Part shown: positions 52,764-62,163 of the stretch, in pieces
Position numbering within the stretch: the stretch's first letter is position 1
Layout: each line of letters opens with the position of its first letter
Source of the DNA: Polaribacter septentrionalilitoris
Lineage (GTDB): Bacteria > Bacteroidota > Bacteroidia > Flavobacteriales > Flavobacteriaceae
Assembly (NCBI RefSeq): GCF_009832745.1
Contig: NZ_VRMJ01000041.1
Location: 129,001 to 193,000, forward strand
Length of the DNA: 64,000 bases
Direction: 5' to 3'
Notes under the pieces: generated by a model
Database searches by the model: none
Seen by the model: the letters and a program-made list of their open reading frames with translations, nothing else
What the model was told of the DNA's origin: nothing
Made by a program: the position numbers and the translations under genes

Positions 52764-53582
52764 ATGAAATCAACTACTATTAAATCATTATTATTGTCCT
52801 TTACTGTTTTACTTTCTTTAAGTGCTTTTGCTCAAGGTTTTCAAGGAAAGGCAGTCTATATCTCTAAATCTAAAATGGAACTTGGGAATTGGGGAGCAAG
52901 ATTATCAGAAGGTCAGAAAAAACAGATTCAAGCTCGTTTAAAAAACAGGTTAGAAAAAACATATGTGTTAACTTTCAATAGTTCAGAGTCTATGTTTTTA
53001 GAAGATGAACAAATAGATGCTATTTCTGGAGCAACAGATAGTTGGGGTGCATATTTTTCTAGAGGAGATCAATACAAAAATGTCAAACAAAAAACATTAA
53101 CACAAGAACAAGAGTTTTATGGAAAACGTTTTTTAATTAAAGATAATCTATACAAAATAGAATGGAATTTAGGTTCTGAAACTAAAAAAATTGGGAATTA
53201 TACTTGTTATAAAGCAAAAGCTTTTGTGCCAAAAAACGAATTAGATTGGTATAACTTTTCTTGGAGTGATTTACGTAACAAAGAAAAAAAAGAAGGTGAA
53301 AAACTAGAAGAAGACTTAATAGTTGTAGAGGCATGGTATACAACTCAAATACCTGTAACACATGGTCCTGGAGAGTATTGGGGTTTACCTGGTTTAATTT
53401 TAGAGGTGAGTAGAGGAAATACAACATTACTATGTACAGAAGTTGTAATTAATGGAGAGGAGAAAATTGAAATAGTAGCCCCAGAGAAAGGTACAGAAAT
53501 AACCAAGGTTGATTATACACAAACTATACAAAAGAAAATGTTAGAAATGAGAAACAATAGAATGCGAAGAAGAAGTCGCTAG
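52764..53582 (+). CDS. GLPGLI family secreted protein
   Basis: 272 residues with a signal peptide (SAFAQ end). A beta-rich domain follows with the family-naming motif YWGLPGLILEV near residue 210, preceded by the typical KKIGNYTCYKAKAFV and VEAWYTTQIPVTHGPG segments. The family is largely restricted to Bacteroidota; members are periplasmic or outer-membrane-associated and of unknown function. Ends with an arginine-rich tail (NNRMRRRSR). Single-gene unit bracketed by terminators. Confidence 0.92.
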   Translation: MKSTTIKSLLLSFTVLLSLSAFAQGFQGKAVYISKSKMELGNWGARLSEGQKKQIQARLKNRLEKTYVLTFNSSESMFLEDEQIDAISGATDSWGAYFSRGDQYKNVKQKTLTQEQEFYGKRFLIKDNLYKIEWNLGSETKKIGNYTCYKAKAFVPKNELDWYNFSWSDLRNKEKKEGEKLEEDLIVVEAWYTTQIPVTHGPGEYWGLPGLILEVSRGNTTLLCTEVVINGEEKIEIVAPEKGTEITKVDYTQTIQKKMLEMRNNRMRRRSR

Positions 53583-53597
53583 AGTGATATATAGATT

Positions 53598-53640
53598 AAA
53601 AAAACCGAAATTTCATTTTCTGAAATTTCGGTTTTTTTTT
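53598..53640. terminator. Bidirectional terminator between the GLPGLI gene and pdhC
   Basis: AAAACCGAAATTTCA / TGAAATTTCGGTTTT stem with a TTTTC loop and A/T tracts on either side. Confidence 0.9.
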
Positions 53641-53659
53641 ATTCAAAACGAATTGAAAA

Positions 53660-55285
53660 CTAAGCTAACATTGTTACTGGGTTTTCAATAAATGTTTTTA
53701 ATGTTTGTAAAAATTGAGCACCAACAGCACCATCAACAGTTCTGTGGTCACATGTTAAGGTTAGGTTCATTGTATTACCTACAACTATTTGTCCGTTTTT
53801 AACTACTGGTTTTTCAACAATAGCACCTACAGATAAAATAGCTGAATTTGGTTGATTGATAATAGAATTAAAATTCTGAATACCAAACATACCAAGATTA
53901 GAAACTGTAAATGTACTTCCTTGCATTTCTGTAGGAGCTAATTTCTTATTTCTTGCTTTACCAGCTAAATCTCTAACACCAGCACCAATTTGAGTTAAAC
54001 TTAATTGATCTGTATGTTTAATAACCGGTACTAATAAACCATCATCTACAGCTACAGCAACACCAACATGAATATGACTGTGGTAAACTGTATTTGCATC
54101 TGTCCATGAAGTATTTACTTGTGGGTGTTTTTTCAATGCCATAGCACATGCTTTAACAACCATATCGTTAAACGATACTTTAGTATCCGGAATTGCATTA
54201 ATGGTTTTTCTAGAGGCCATAGCATTGTCCATATCAACTTCAATATTCAAACTAAAATCAGGAGCAGTAAACTTAGAGTTTCCTAAAGATTTTGCAATTG
54301 CTTTACGCATTTGAGAATTCTTAACCTCTTCAGATTTTTCTTCACCAGCAGCTACTACGCTTGTAGTTGAACTAGCAGCCGAAGTTTCAACAGCTTTAGT
54401 AGCAGGAGTGTAGTTTTCTATATCTTTTTTGATAATTCTTCCATTTTCTCCAGAACCACTAACATCGGCTAAATTGATACCTTTATCGGCAGCGATTTTC
54501 TTTGCTAAAGGTGAAGCAAAAACACGTCCACCATTTGTGTTAGTACTTGCAGCAGCAGGTTTTGTTTCTTCTGTTTTTTTAGCAGCAGGTTTTTCTTCTT
54601 TTTTCTCCTCACTAGATGCTGGTTTTTCAGCAGTAGGAGCAGCTCCACCATTGGCAACAATTGCAGAAACATCAGTTCCAGCAGGACCAATAATGGCTAA
54701 TAAACTATCTACAGGAGCAGTATCACCTTCTTGAACGCCAATGTATAATAAAGTTCCTTCATAGAAAGATTCGAACTCCATTGTAGCTTTGTCAGTTTCA
54801 ATTTCGGCAAGCATATCACCTTCTTCTACAGTATCACCTTCTTTTTTCAACCAAGTAGCAATTGTACCATCAGTCATAGTATCACTTAAACGAGGCATAT
54901 TAATTACTTGAACTCCATCAGGAATTGCAACTGTTTCAGAAGTAGAATCATTAGAAGTAGTTTCTTCTTTTGTTTCTTCTTCTTTTTTAGGTTCTTCTTT
55001 TGGAGACTCTGAATCATCACCACTCAAAAGTGCAGAGATATCTTCACCTTCTTCACCAATAATTGCTAATAATTTATCAACAGGAGAAGTTTCTCCTTCT
55101 TGAATTCCGATATGTAATAGAGTACCTTCATGAAAAGATTCAAACTCCATTGTAGCTTTATCAGTTTCAATTTCAGCTAAAATATCACCTTCTTCAATTT
55201 TATCTCCAACTTTTACTAACCATTTTGCCACAACACCTTCTTCCATGGTGTCACTTAGTCTGGGCATATTTATTACTGTTGCCAT
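53660..55285 (-). CDS. pdhC: Pyruvate dehydrogenase complex E2 (dihydrolipoamide acetyltransferase)
   Basis: 541 residues: two lipoyl domains with lipoyl lysines K43 and K166, each in IETDKATMEFES, joined by acidic linkers. An alanine/lysine-rich linker and a subunit-binding domain (ASPLAKKIAADKGINLADVSGSG) follow, then the catalytic domain ending with DHRTVDGAVGAQFL (intact H-x3-D-G). It transfers the acetyl group to CoA. Follows pdhA by 3 nt on the same strand; pdhB is not in the window. Confidence 0.94.
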   Translation of the reverse strand: MATVINMPRLSDTMEEGVVAKWLVKVGDKIEEGDILAEIETDKATMEFESFHEGTLLHIGIQEGETSPVDKLLAIIGEEGEDISALLSGDDSESPKEEPKKEEETKEETTSNDSTSETVAIPDGVQVINMPRLSDTMTDGTIATWLKKEGDTVEEGDMLAEIETDKATMEFESFYEGTLLYIGVQEGDTAPVDSLLAIIGPAGTDVSAIVANGGAAPTAEKPASSEEKKEEKPAAKKTEETKPAAASTNTNGGRVFASPLAKKIAADKGINLADVSGSGENGRIIKKDIENYTPATKAVETSAASSTTSVVAAGEEKSEEVKNSQMRKAIAKSLGNSKFTAPDFSLNIEVDMDNAMASRKTINAIPDTKVSFNDMVVKACAMALKKHPQVNTSWTDANTVYHSHIHVGVAVAVDDGLLVPVIKHTDQLSLTQIGAGVRDLAGKARNKKLAPTEMQGSTFTVSNLGMFGIQNFNSIINQPNSAILSVGAIVEKPVVKNGQIVVGNTMNLTLTCDHRTVDGAVGAQFLQTLKTFIENPVTMLA

Positions 55286-55288
55286 ATT

Positions 55289-56278
55289 TTAACTTATAAA
55301 AGGGTAATCTTCTTGTTCATAAACCATATCATACAATTGTTGTACTGGTGGGAATGGAGATTCTTCTGCAAATTGCTCACATTCTTTTACCATTGCTTTT
55401 ACTTCTTTATCTATAGCTGCAATGTCGTCTGTAGTACCATACTTTTTCTCTAAAATAACTTCCTTTACCTGAGTAATAGGGTCTATTTTTTTGTATTCTT
55501 CTACTTCATCTTTTGTTCTGTAGTGTTGAGCATCAGACATAGAGTGTCCTCTATATCTGTATGTTTTCATCTCTAAGAAAGTTGGTCCGTCACCACGTCT
55601 AGCTCTTTGTAGTGCTTCGTCAATAGCTTCTGCAACTTTAATAGGATTCATAGCGTCTACAGGTCCACATGGCATCTCGTAACCTAAACCAAGTTTCCAA
55701 ATATCAGGATGATTTGCAGTTCTGTCTACAGAAGTTCCCATAGCGTAACCATTATTTTCACAAATGAAGATTACAGGTAATTTCCACAACATAGCTAAAT
55801 TAAAAGCTTCGTGCAAAGATCCTTGTCTTGCAGCACCATCACCAAAACAAGTTAACGTAACACCACCTGTATTATTATATTTATCACCAAAAGCAATACC
55901 AGCACCTAATGGAATTTGTCCACCAACAATACCGTGTCCACCATAAAAACCAAACTCTTTAGAGAAAATGTGCATAGAACCTCCCATTCCTTTGGATGTT
56001 CCAGTTACTTTTCCAAATAATTCAGCCATTACGCGTTTAGGATCTTCTCCCATACCAATTGGTTGTACGTGGTTTCTATATGCAGTGATCATTTTATCTT
56101 TTGATAAATCCATTGCATGTAATGCACCAGCTAGAATAGCTTCTTGACCATTATACAGGTGTAAGAAACCTCTAACTTTTTGTTGAATGTAAACAGAAGC
56201 AAGTTTGTCTTCGAATTTACGCCAAAAAAGCATGTTTTTGTACCAATCTAAATAGGTTTGTTTGGTGATTTTTTTCAT
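55289..56278 (-). CDS. pdhA: Pyruvate dehydrogenase E1 component, alpha subunit
   Basis: 329 residues. The thiamine diphosphate motif runs GDGAARQGSLHEAFNLAMLWKLPVIFICENNGYAMGTS. Also seen are FLHLYNGQEAILAG, YRNHVQPIGMG, GSMHIFSKEFGFYGGHGIVGGQIPLG and the phosphorylation-loop region YRYRGHSMSDAQHYR. It forms the alpha half of the alpha2beta2 E1 decarboxylase; the beta subunit gene is absent here and presumably elsewhere. First gene of the pdhA-pdhC operon. Confidence 0.95.
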   Translation of the reverse strand: MKKITKQTYLDWYKNMLFWRKFEDKLASVYIQQKVRGFLHLYNGQEAILAGALHAMDLSKDKMITAYRNHVQPIGMGEDPKRVMAELFGKVTGTSKGMGGSMHIFSKEFGFYGGHGIVGGQIPLGAGIAFGDKYNNTGGVTLTCFGDGAARQGSLHEAFNLAMLWKLPVIFICENNGYAMGTSVDRTANHPDIWKLGLGYEMPCGPVDAMNPIKVAEAIDEALQRARRGDGPTFLEMKTYRYRGHSMSDAQHYRTKDEVEEYKKIDPITQVKEVILEKKYGTTDDIAAIDKEVKAMVKECEQFAEESPFPPVQQLYDMVYEQEDYPFIS

Positions 56279-56327
56279 TCTAGTTGTTATTGTTTGTTTT
56301 TTGATGATTACTTTAATAATCGAAAAG

Positions 56328-56335
56328 CAAAAATA
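56328..56335 (-). promoter_or_regulatory. Candidate -7 box for pdhA-pdhC
   Basis: TATTTTTG on the minus strand, an exact TAnnTTTG match, with about 49 nt of leader before the pdhA start. Confidence 0.45.
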
Positions 56336-56395
56336 ACTGTTTTAGGTAGAATAAAAAAACGTGTTTAATGTATTTTACGCAATTTTAATGAAAAC

Positions 56396-57067
56396 TTATT
56401 TGTCTTTAGCAACCAACAATGTTGCCTTTGCACCAGTGGCAAGATTCCATTCATTAGAGGAGATAAGCATTCCTGAGTCATTAAAGACTTTAAAAGCAGC
56501 AGTGTTTGGGCCTGAAGTGCCTTGATTTAATGCTTCAATGGCTATTTTATTAATGCCAACTTCAAGCGGAATGTTAAATTTTTGATAGTGCTGTTGTAGA
56601 GTGATATTTACAATAACAGGGATGTCATTTACATAAATAGTAACTCTGTCTCCATCAGGGTATTGAAAGTCTCTGCAGATGATGTTTACACTTTTGGAGT
56701 TAGTTCTAATACTTCCTAAATCTTGATCTATTTTTGGATAAATATATTGTCCGTTTATTTTTTTAAAAGCTTTTAAAAAACGTTCTTCTGTTATTTTAGC
56801 TTTTGTTAAAATACCTTTGTTGTTTAGTGAGTTTTGAGCTTGTTGTTTCTTTAACTTTTCTTGTTCTTTTTTATAAGCATCTTTGAAACCATTATTATTT
56901 TTTGTGTTTAAAGAATTTGGTTTTTTAACTTCTTTTGAGTTATTTAGAACTAAAGCCTTAATCTTTCCTTTTTTGGAGTTATCAGAATTTTTATCTAATT
57001 GAGCGTACACGCTAAACATACAGAATACGCTAGCAAACAAAAAGATTAATTTAATTTTTGATTTCAT
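56396..57067 (-). CDS. Secreted hypothetical protein
   Basis: About 223 residues from the ATG at 57067, chosen because it begins a good signal peptide (MKSKIKLIFLFASVF ... VYAQ). The next 80 residues are lysine/asparagine-rich and disordered-looking with a coiled-coil stretch (YKKEQEKLKKQQAQN). The C-terminal 110 residues form a compact beta-domain (VNIICRDFQYPDGDRVTIYVND ... KFNIPLEVGINKIAIEALNQG) resembling secreted Ig-like folds. No family was identified. Confidence 0.7.
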   Translation of the reverse strand: MKSKIKLIFLFASVFCMFSVYAQLDKNSDNSKKGKIKALVLNNSKEVKKPNSLNTKNNNGFKDAYKKEQEKLKKQQAQNSLNNKGILTKAKITEERFLKAFKKINGQYIYPKIDQDLGSIRTNSKSVNIICRDFQYPDGDRVTIYVNDIPVIVNITLQQHYQKFNIPLEVGINKIAIEALNQGTSGPNTAAFKVFNDSGMLISSNEWNLATGAKATLLVAKDK

Positions 57068-57146
57068 TTTGTAAAACATTCTGATAATTATTGTACAAAT
57101 ATAATGCCGATTTATAATGGAGTCGTTGAAGTTTTGTTAAAACTTA

Positions 57147-57815
57147 CTATTCTACTGGAAAATTAAAGTATGTTTTAGGAAAAGGTTCTTTTTTTAGTGT
57201 AAAATGCCACCATTCATTGTCATAAGGCTTAAAACCATTTTCTAACATTATTTTTCTTAAATAAAGTCTATTTTGTTTTTGTTTAGCTGTTATGTTTTTA
57301 TAAAATGGATGAGATTGAACTCCGAAAAAATCATAAAGACTTCCCATATCCAATTCTTTTTTTGTTTTAAGATTCACTATGGTTAAATCAACAGTGCTAC
57401 CTCTTGTATGTCCAGATTTTGATGCAATATATCCTAATTGAAATAGTTCTGATTTTTGAACATCAGGATAATATTCTTGCTTCATTAAAGTATCATTCAA
57501 AACTTTTGCCCATCTTACAAAATGATCAACTGCTTGTTGAGGTCTGTATGCGTCAAAAATTTTAAGACTTAGCTCTTTTTTTAATAAAAGTTGTTGGATT
57601 TTTTTTAATTGATTGGCTGTTTCTTTTGTAACAATAATGCAATCGTTTTTATATCCATCAATAGGTTTTCCAATAAAGTTATCATTACTCAAATACCTGA
57701 GTTCAGATTGAATGGTACTATCAATATCAGATAAATGAACAAATCCATCAGCTAAATTTTGACAGATAAATACATTTGATAATAAAAGAAAAACGATACT
57801 AAATATAACTTTCAT
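57147..57815 (-). CDS. VanX-type D-alanyl-D-alanine dipeptidase
   Basis: A 222-residue secreted zinc dipeptidase of family M15D. A signal peptide ends near residue 19. The zinc ligands and catalytic residues are visible: R91 in DAYRPQQAVDHF, H136 and D143 in SGHTRGSTVDLT, E201 and H204 in EWWHF. It cleaves D-Ala-D-Ala, here probably for recycling peptidoglycan stem peptides. With a signal peptide and no vanHA genes nearby it is not a glycopeptide-resistance locus. Confidence 0.9.
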   Translation of the reverse strand: MKVIFSIVFLLLSNVFICQNLADGFVHLSDIDSTIQSELRYLSNDNFIGKPIDGYKNDCIIVTKETANQLKKIQQLLLKKELSLKIFDAYRPQQAVDHFVRWAKVLNDTLMKQEYYPDVQKSELFQLGYIASKSGHTRGSTVDLTIVNLKTKKELDMGSLYDFFGVQSHPFYKNITAKQKQNRLYLRKIMLENGFKPYDNEWWHFTLKKEPFPKTYFNFPVE

Positions 57816-58016
57816 GTTTGTAAAAATACAAAAAGCTTTAAAACTAAACTGACAAGATTAAAAGGATTATAATGTCTAATCAACAACCTGAAAATAAAAA
57901 ATCAAGATAAAAAGGATTTTGAATAAAAATTCAATACTAATCATTTTAATAAAAAGTTTAACAATTTAAAAACAAATGAACTAAAAAGAAATACCGTTTC
58001 GAACTTAAAAAAAGAG

Positions 58017-58024
58017 TAATTTTG
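58017..58024 (+). promoter_or_regulatory. Candidate -7 box for ctlX
   Basis: TAATTTTG fits TAnnTTTG, 18 nt before the ctlX start. The remaining spacer from 57816 holds no supported gene. Confidence 0.5.
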
Positions 58025-58042
58025 CTTTCCAAATTTTTATAA

Positions 58043-58978
58043 ATGAGTCAGACTACAAATACAATTTTGATGATTCGTCCTGTTAATTTCAGAATGAATG
58101 AACAAACTGCTGTAAATAATTTTTATCAAGAAGAGCTTCATTTAGAGCATTCTAAAATTAATGCAAGAGCAATAGAAGAGTTTGATCATTATGTAACTAC
58201 TTTAAAAAATCATGGCATACATGTAATTGTGGTTTCTGATAATAAAGAGTTTGATACACCAGATTCAGTTTTTCCAAATAATTGGATTTCTTTTCATCAT
58301 GATGGAACAGTGGCTATTTACCCGATGTTTGCAGAAAATAGAAGGTTAGAAAGAAGAGAAGATGTATTGGTGACTTTAGAGGAAGAAGGTTTTATCATTA
58401 ATAACGTTGTAGATTATACGTCTGCTGAAGAAGAAGAAATTTTCTTAGAAGGTACAGGAAGTATGATTTTAGATCGAGAACATCGCAAAGCTTATTGCGC
58501 ACTTTCTCCTAGGGCAGATGAAGATCTGTTTATTGAGTTTTGTGAAGATTTTGAATATACTCCAGTTATTTTTACTGCATATCAATCTGTAGAAGATAGA
58601 AGAGAACCTATTTATCATACCAATGTTATGATGTGTGTAGCAGATACTTTTGTTGTAATTTGTTTGTCTTCTATCGACGATAAAAAAGAAAGAAAAAACC
58701 TCTTAAAACACTTTAAAGAGGATGGAAAAAAAGTAATAGATATTACTGAAGAGCAAGTTGCTTATTTTGCAGGAAATATGTTACAGGTAAAAGGTGAAAA
58801 TGATGAAAAGTTTCTGATTATGAGTCAATCTGCTCATGACTGCTTAACTCAATCTCAAAAAGCACAAATAGCCAATCACTGTAAAATAATTTCTAGTTCT
58901 TTAGAAACTATCGAAACTTGTGGTGGTGGCAGTGCACGTTGTATGATGGCAGAGGTTTTTTTACCAAAAAAGAATTAA
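58043..58978 (+). CDS. ctlX: Citrulline utilization hydrolase CtlX (amidinotransferase-fold)
   Basis: A 311-residue hydrolase of the arginine deiminase/DDAH superfamily. The N-terminal ILMIRPVNFRMNEQTAVNNFYQ, PDSVFPNNWISFHHDGTVAIYPM and LEGTGSMILDR are the conserved core segments, and the catalytic cysteine is C300 in ETCGGGSARCMMAEVF. The family acts on guanidino or ureido substrates; CtlX is linked to citrulline breakdown in Bacteroidota. The PrsW-like gene follows after 15 nt. Confidence 0.88.
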   Translation: MSQTTNTILMIRPVNFRMNEQTAVNNFYQEELHLEHSKINARAIEEFDHYVTTLKNHGIHVIVVSDNKEFDTPDSVFPNNWISFHHDGTVAIYPMFAENRRLERREDVLVTLEEEGFIINNVVDYTSAEEEEIFLEGTGSMILDREHRKAYCALSPRADEDLFIEFCEDFEYTPVIFTAYQSVEDRREPIYHTNVMMCVADTFVVICLSSIDDKKERKNLLKHFKEDGKKVIDITEEQVAYFAGNMLQVKGENDEKFLIMSQSAHDCLTQSQKAQIANHCKIISSSLETIETCGGGSARCMMAEVFLPKKN

Positions 58979-58993
58979 ACGTATATTTCTGCT

Positions 58994-59668
58994 ATGGAAT
59001 TACTTCTGCTAGCTATTGCTCCTGTAACAATTGTAATACTCTATATTTATTTTAAAGATAAATTTGAAAAAGAGCCTATTGGTTTCTTGTTTAAGAACTT
59101 TCTTTTAGGAGCCACTGTAAGTATTATATTAACTGCAATTCTTGGTAGTTTAGGAGGAAGATTAATTCCTCTGACAAATGAAACAAGTATTATTCAGCAA
59201 TTTTTACAAGCATTTATTGTGGTTGCTTTGGTAGAGGAGTTTTCTAAGTATATTATTGTTCGGTTTTATGCGCAAAGAAATATAGAATTCAATGAGCCTT
59301 TTGATGGAATTGTATATGCGGTAATGGTTTCTATGGGATTTGCAGCTTTAGAAAATGTGCTTTATGTTTTTCAATACGGATTTGCAACAGGAGTTACAAG
59401 AGCATTTACAGCGGTTCCAGCTCATGCTACTTTCGGAATATTAATGGGGTATTTTATGGGAAAAGCAAAATTTTCTAAAAACAAAGTAATTTTAAACCTA
59501 ACAGGATTGATACTTGCAACACTCTTTCACGGAGCCTATGATTTTTTCTTATTCATAAACTTTATTCCTGGCATTTCAATAGGTGCTTTTATATCACTAA
59601 TAATAGGGATTTTTTTATCTAAAAAAGCAATAAAAAGACATCAGCAAAACTCTATTTTTAAATTTTAA
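58994..59668 (+). CDS. PrsW family intramembrane metalloprotease
   Basis: 224 residues with about seven hydrophobic helices. The PrsW motifs are EKEPIGFLFKNFLLGA near the start, the EE pair in VVALVEEFSKYIIVRF, and histidines in FTAVPAHATFGILMGYFMG and ATLFHGAYDFFLF. PrsW proteins cleave membrane anti-sigma factors in Bacillus; the target here is unknown. Co-directional with ctlX. Its stop abuts the convergent phosphatase gene with no spacer. Confidence 0.86.
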   Translation: MELLLLAIAPVTIVILYIYFKDKFEKEPIGFLFKNFLLGATVSIILTAILGSLGGRLIPLTNETSIIQQFLQAFIVVALVEEFSKYIIVRFYAQRNIEFNEPFDGIVYAVMVSMGFAALENVLYVFQYGFATGVTRAFTAVPAHATFGILMGYFMGKAKFSKNKVILNLTGLILATLFHGAYDFFLFINFIPGISIGAFISLIIGIFLSKKAIKRHQQNSIFKF

Positions 59669-61309
59669 TTACTTTTTTAATACTTCATCAATAACAATTC
59701 CGTTTGTACTGTTAGGTGCTTCAATACTTAATAAATTAGCTATAGTTGGTGCAATATCAGTAATGTTATATCTTTTTGTTGAAGTACCTTTTTTGATGCC
59801 ATTTCCGTAAAACAGAATAGGAACATGTGTGTCATAAGAATAACCAGAACCATGGCTTGTACCTGTTCTTCCACGAATTAATGATGCAGGGTAAGGTATC
59901 ATTAAAACATCACCAGATAATTTCTGATTGTACCCATTTTGGAGAGAATTAAGAATCCCACTTGAAAAATGAGTAGTCTGCATAGTTCTTGCAGTAACAG
60001 CTTTGTAGATTCCATCAAAATGTACAACTTCGTCAGCTAATTTCTGAGCAACATCATTTAAATTAAGATTTAAAGCTTCAATTTTTTCTTTATTCAAAAA
60101 AATCTGATAATTAGACACATTTTCAATTAGTTCTGATGATTTGTAATACTTTTTAGTAATTCCTAAAAGAAAATTTCTAAAATTTTTAGTGCTAAAATAA
60201 TGAGCAGGAATTTTTAAAGATTGCAAATATGCAGGAACATGAACAGCGGCATGATCAGCTGTTAAAAAAACGGTATAATTCCCATTACCAACTTGTTGAT
60301 CTAAGAAATTAAAAAAGTTTTCTAAGTCTTTATCCAACCGCAAGTAAGTATCTTCAATCTCAATTGATGCAGGGCCATATTTATGACCAACATAATCAGT
60401 AGAAGAATAACTTACAGCTAAAAAATCAGTAAAATCACTTTTACCTAAATTTTCTCCAATTATGGCTGCTTTTGCAAAATCTGTGGTTAAGGTATTACCA
60501 GCAGGAACTGTTTTTATAATGCTAAAATTTCCATTTTTTATTCGTAATTCTTTTAAGTTCTTAGGGAAAACAGGTGATTGCTCTCCTCTAAATTTCCCTT
60601 CAAAGACGTTGTCATCAACTCTACTTTTAGTATAAGTATCAATATCATGTAAAGTTTCCCAACCTGCATTTATATATTGATCTGCTTTGTTGTTGTTATT
60701 GAAATCAGTTACCCATTGTGGTAGCTCTTCCATATAATAAGAACTTGTAATCCAATTGTTGAAATTCCCAGCAGAATACCAGTATGCAGCATTAGCTGTA
60801 TGGCCAGCAGGTAAAACAGAAGAACGATCTTTTATAGCAATTCCAATAGTTTTTCCGTTCATGTTTTGCGCCAAATGTAATTGATCAGTTATGGTTGTTG
60901 TAAATAATCGTTTAGGTGATTTTTTACCTTCATCACTTTTGTTTCCAACTGTAGTATATTCAGAGTCATCAACACAATAAATGGATTTCTTTAAAAATTT
61001 ATCGTACCAATTATTTCCAATAATACCATGTTCACTAGGTGTTGTTCCAGTATAAATAGCTGAATGTCCAACAGCGGTATAAGTGGGTATGTAATTGTAG
61101 TGTGCATTCTCTAAAGAAAACCCATTTTTAAGTAAGCGTTTAAACCCATTTTCTCCATATCTATCTTGGAAACGTGTTAAATAATCATACCTCATTTGAT
61201 CAACAACAATACCAACAACTAATTTTGTTTTTTCAGTTTTTTTTGGCTCTTGGTTACAAGATAAAAAGACAAATGTTATACAGAAAAAGAAAATAATTTT
61301 AAGTTTCAT
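59669..61309 (-). CDS. PafA-like alkaline phosphatase family lipoprotein
   Basis: 546 residues. Lipobox FLSC with cysteine 18 suggests periplasmic membrane anchoring. The alkaline-phosphatase fold shows the metal and nucleophile sites: GIVVDQMRYDYL, the nucleophile threonine in IPTYTAVGHSAIYTGTTPSEHG, SYSSTDYVGHKYGP, FLTADHAAVHVP and a late HGSGYSYDTHVPILFYG. This matches PafA, a broad phosphomonoesterase common in flavobacteria and active at low phosphate without strong Pi inhibition. No Pho box is recognisable. Confidence 0.9.
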   Translation of the reverse strand: MKLKIIFFFCITFVFLSCNQEPKKTEKTKLVVGIVVDQMRYDYLTRFQDRYGENGFKRLLKNGFSLENAHYNYIPTYTAVGHSAIYTGTTPSEHGIIGNNWYDKFLKKSIYCVDDSEYTTVGNKSDEGKKSPKRLFTTTITDQLHLAQNMNGKTIGIAIKDRSSVLPAGHTANAAYWYSAGNFNNWITSSYYMEELPQWVTDFNNNNKADQYINAGWETLHDIDTYTKSRVDDNVFEGKFRGEQSPVFPKNLKELRIKNGNFSIIKTVPAGNTLTTDFAKAAIIGENLGKSDFTDFLAVSYSSTDYVGHKYGPASIEIEDTYLRLDKDLENFFNFLDQQVGNGNYTVFLTADHAAVHVPAYLQSLKIPAHYFSTKNFRNFLLGITKKYYKSSELIENVSNYQIFLNKEKIEALNLNLNDVAQKLADEVVHFDGIYKAVTARTMQTTHFSSGILNSLQNGYNQKLSGDVLMIPYPASLIRGRTGTSHGSGYSYDTHVPILFYGNGIKKGTSTKRYNITDIAPTIANLLSIEAPNSTNGIVIDEVLKK

Positions 61310-61419
61310 AAAAGTAAATACCTAAGTTAAGTACCAAAAGTAATTATTTTTTGCGTTGATGTCTTCTATTTAACTTACTATTAATGATATTTTAATACTT
61401 TAGCATAAAATTTAATTCT

Positions 61420-62160
61420 ATGAATTATATAGAGCATATTGGTAAATATTTTTTGATGTTGAGCAGGGTTTTTAGAAAGCCACAACGTTCAAAAGTGTTT
61501 TATCAAGCTTTTATGAAAGAGGTTGAAGATTTAGGGTTAAAATCTTTAGGGATAATTATGTTTATATCCTTTTTTATTGGAGGTGTTATTGCGCTTCAAA
61601 CAGCTTTAAACTTAGACAATCCTTTTATTCCAAAATCTTTGGTAGGTTTTGCAGCAAAACGTTCTATAATTTTAGAATTTGCACCAACATTCTGTTCTAT
61701 TATTCTAGCAGGAAAAGTTGGTTCTTACATAACATCTAGTATTGGTACAATGCGTGTTACAGAGCAGATTGATGCTTTAGAAGTTATGGGGATTAATTCA
61801 TTAAATCATTTGGTGTTGCCTAAAATTTTAGCAGCTGTTTTCTTTTATCCGTTTTTAATATCCTTAGGGATGTTTTTGGGTATTTTTGGAGGTTGGACTG
61901 CTGGTGTTTTGTCAGGCTTGTTTAATGGGTTAGATTATATAGAAGGTATTCAACTAGATTTTAAACCATTTTTACTTTTTTATGCCATTGTAAAAACCTT
62001 AGTTTTTGCTTTTTTAATTGCAACTGTACCTTCTTACCATGGGTACTATGTAAAAGGAGGTTCTATAGCTGTTGGAAGGGCAAGTACACAATCTGTAGTT
62101 TGGACTACCATTTTAATAGTTATAGCCAATTATTTTTTAACTCAAATGCTATTGACATAA
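61420..62160 (+). CDS. mlaE: MlaE family lipid ABC transporter permease
   Basis: A 246-residue integral membrane permease (DUF140) with five or six helices and the conserved central segment LEFAPTFCSIILAGKVGSYITSSIGTMRVTEQIDALEVMGI. It forms the membrane channel of the MlaFED-type phospholipid transporter. 3 nt before mlaF. The substrate-binding mlaD is at 11.6 kb, not adjacent. Confidence 0.92.
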   Translation: MNYIEHIGKYFLMLSRVFRKPQRSKVFYQAFMKEVEDLGLKSLGIIMFISFFIGGVIALQTALNLDNPFIPKSLVGFAAKRSIILEFAPTFCSIILAGKVGSYITSSIGTMRVTEQIDALEVMGINSLNHLVLPKILAAVFFYPFLISLGMFLGIFGGWTAGVLSGLFNGLDYIEGIQLDFKPFLLFYAIVKTLVFAFLIATVPSYHGYYVKGGSIAVGRASTQSVVWTTILIVIANYFLTQMLLT

Positions 62161-62163
62161 CCT

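Noticed and set aside
54429-54734. Plus-strand frame of 101 codons within pdhC
   Set aside because: Mirror of the alanine/lysine-rich linker; a low-complexity antisense shadow.
57147-57815. The VanX-type dipeptidase as part of vancomycin resistance
   Set aside because: It has a signal peptide and no vanH/vanA/vanR/vanS neighbours; housekeeping peptide recycling is more likely.
57872-57910. A 12-codon reading frame in the spacer before ctlX
   Set aside because: Too short, no recognisable features, and surrounded by noncoding AT-rich sequence.
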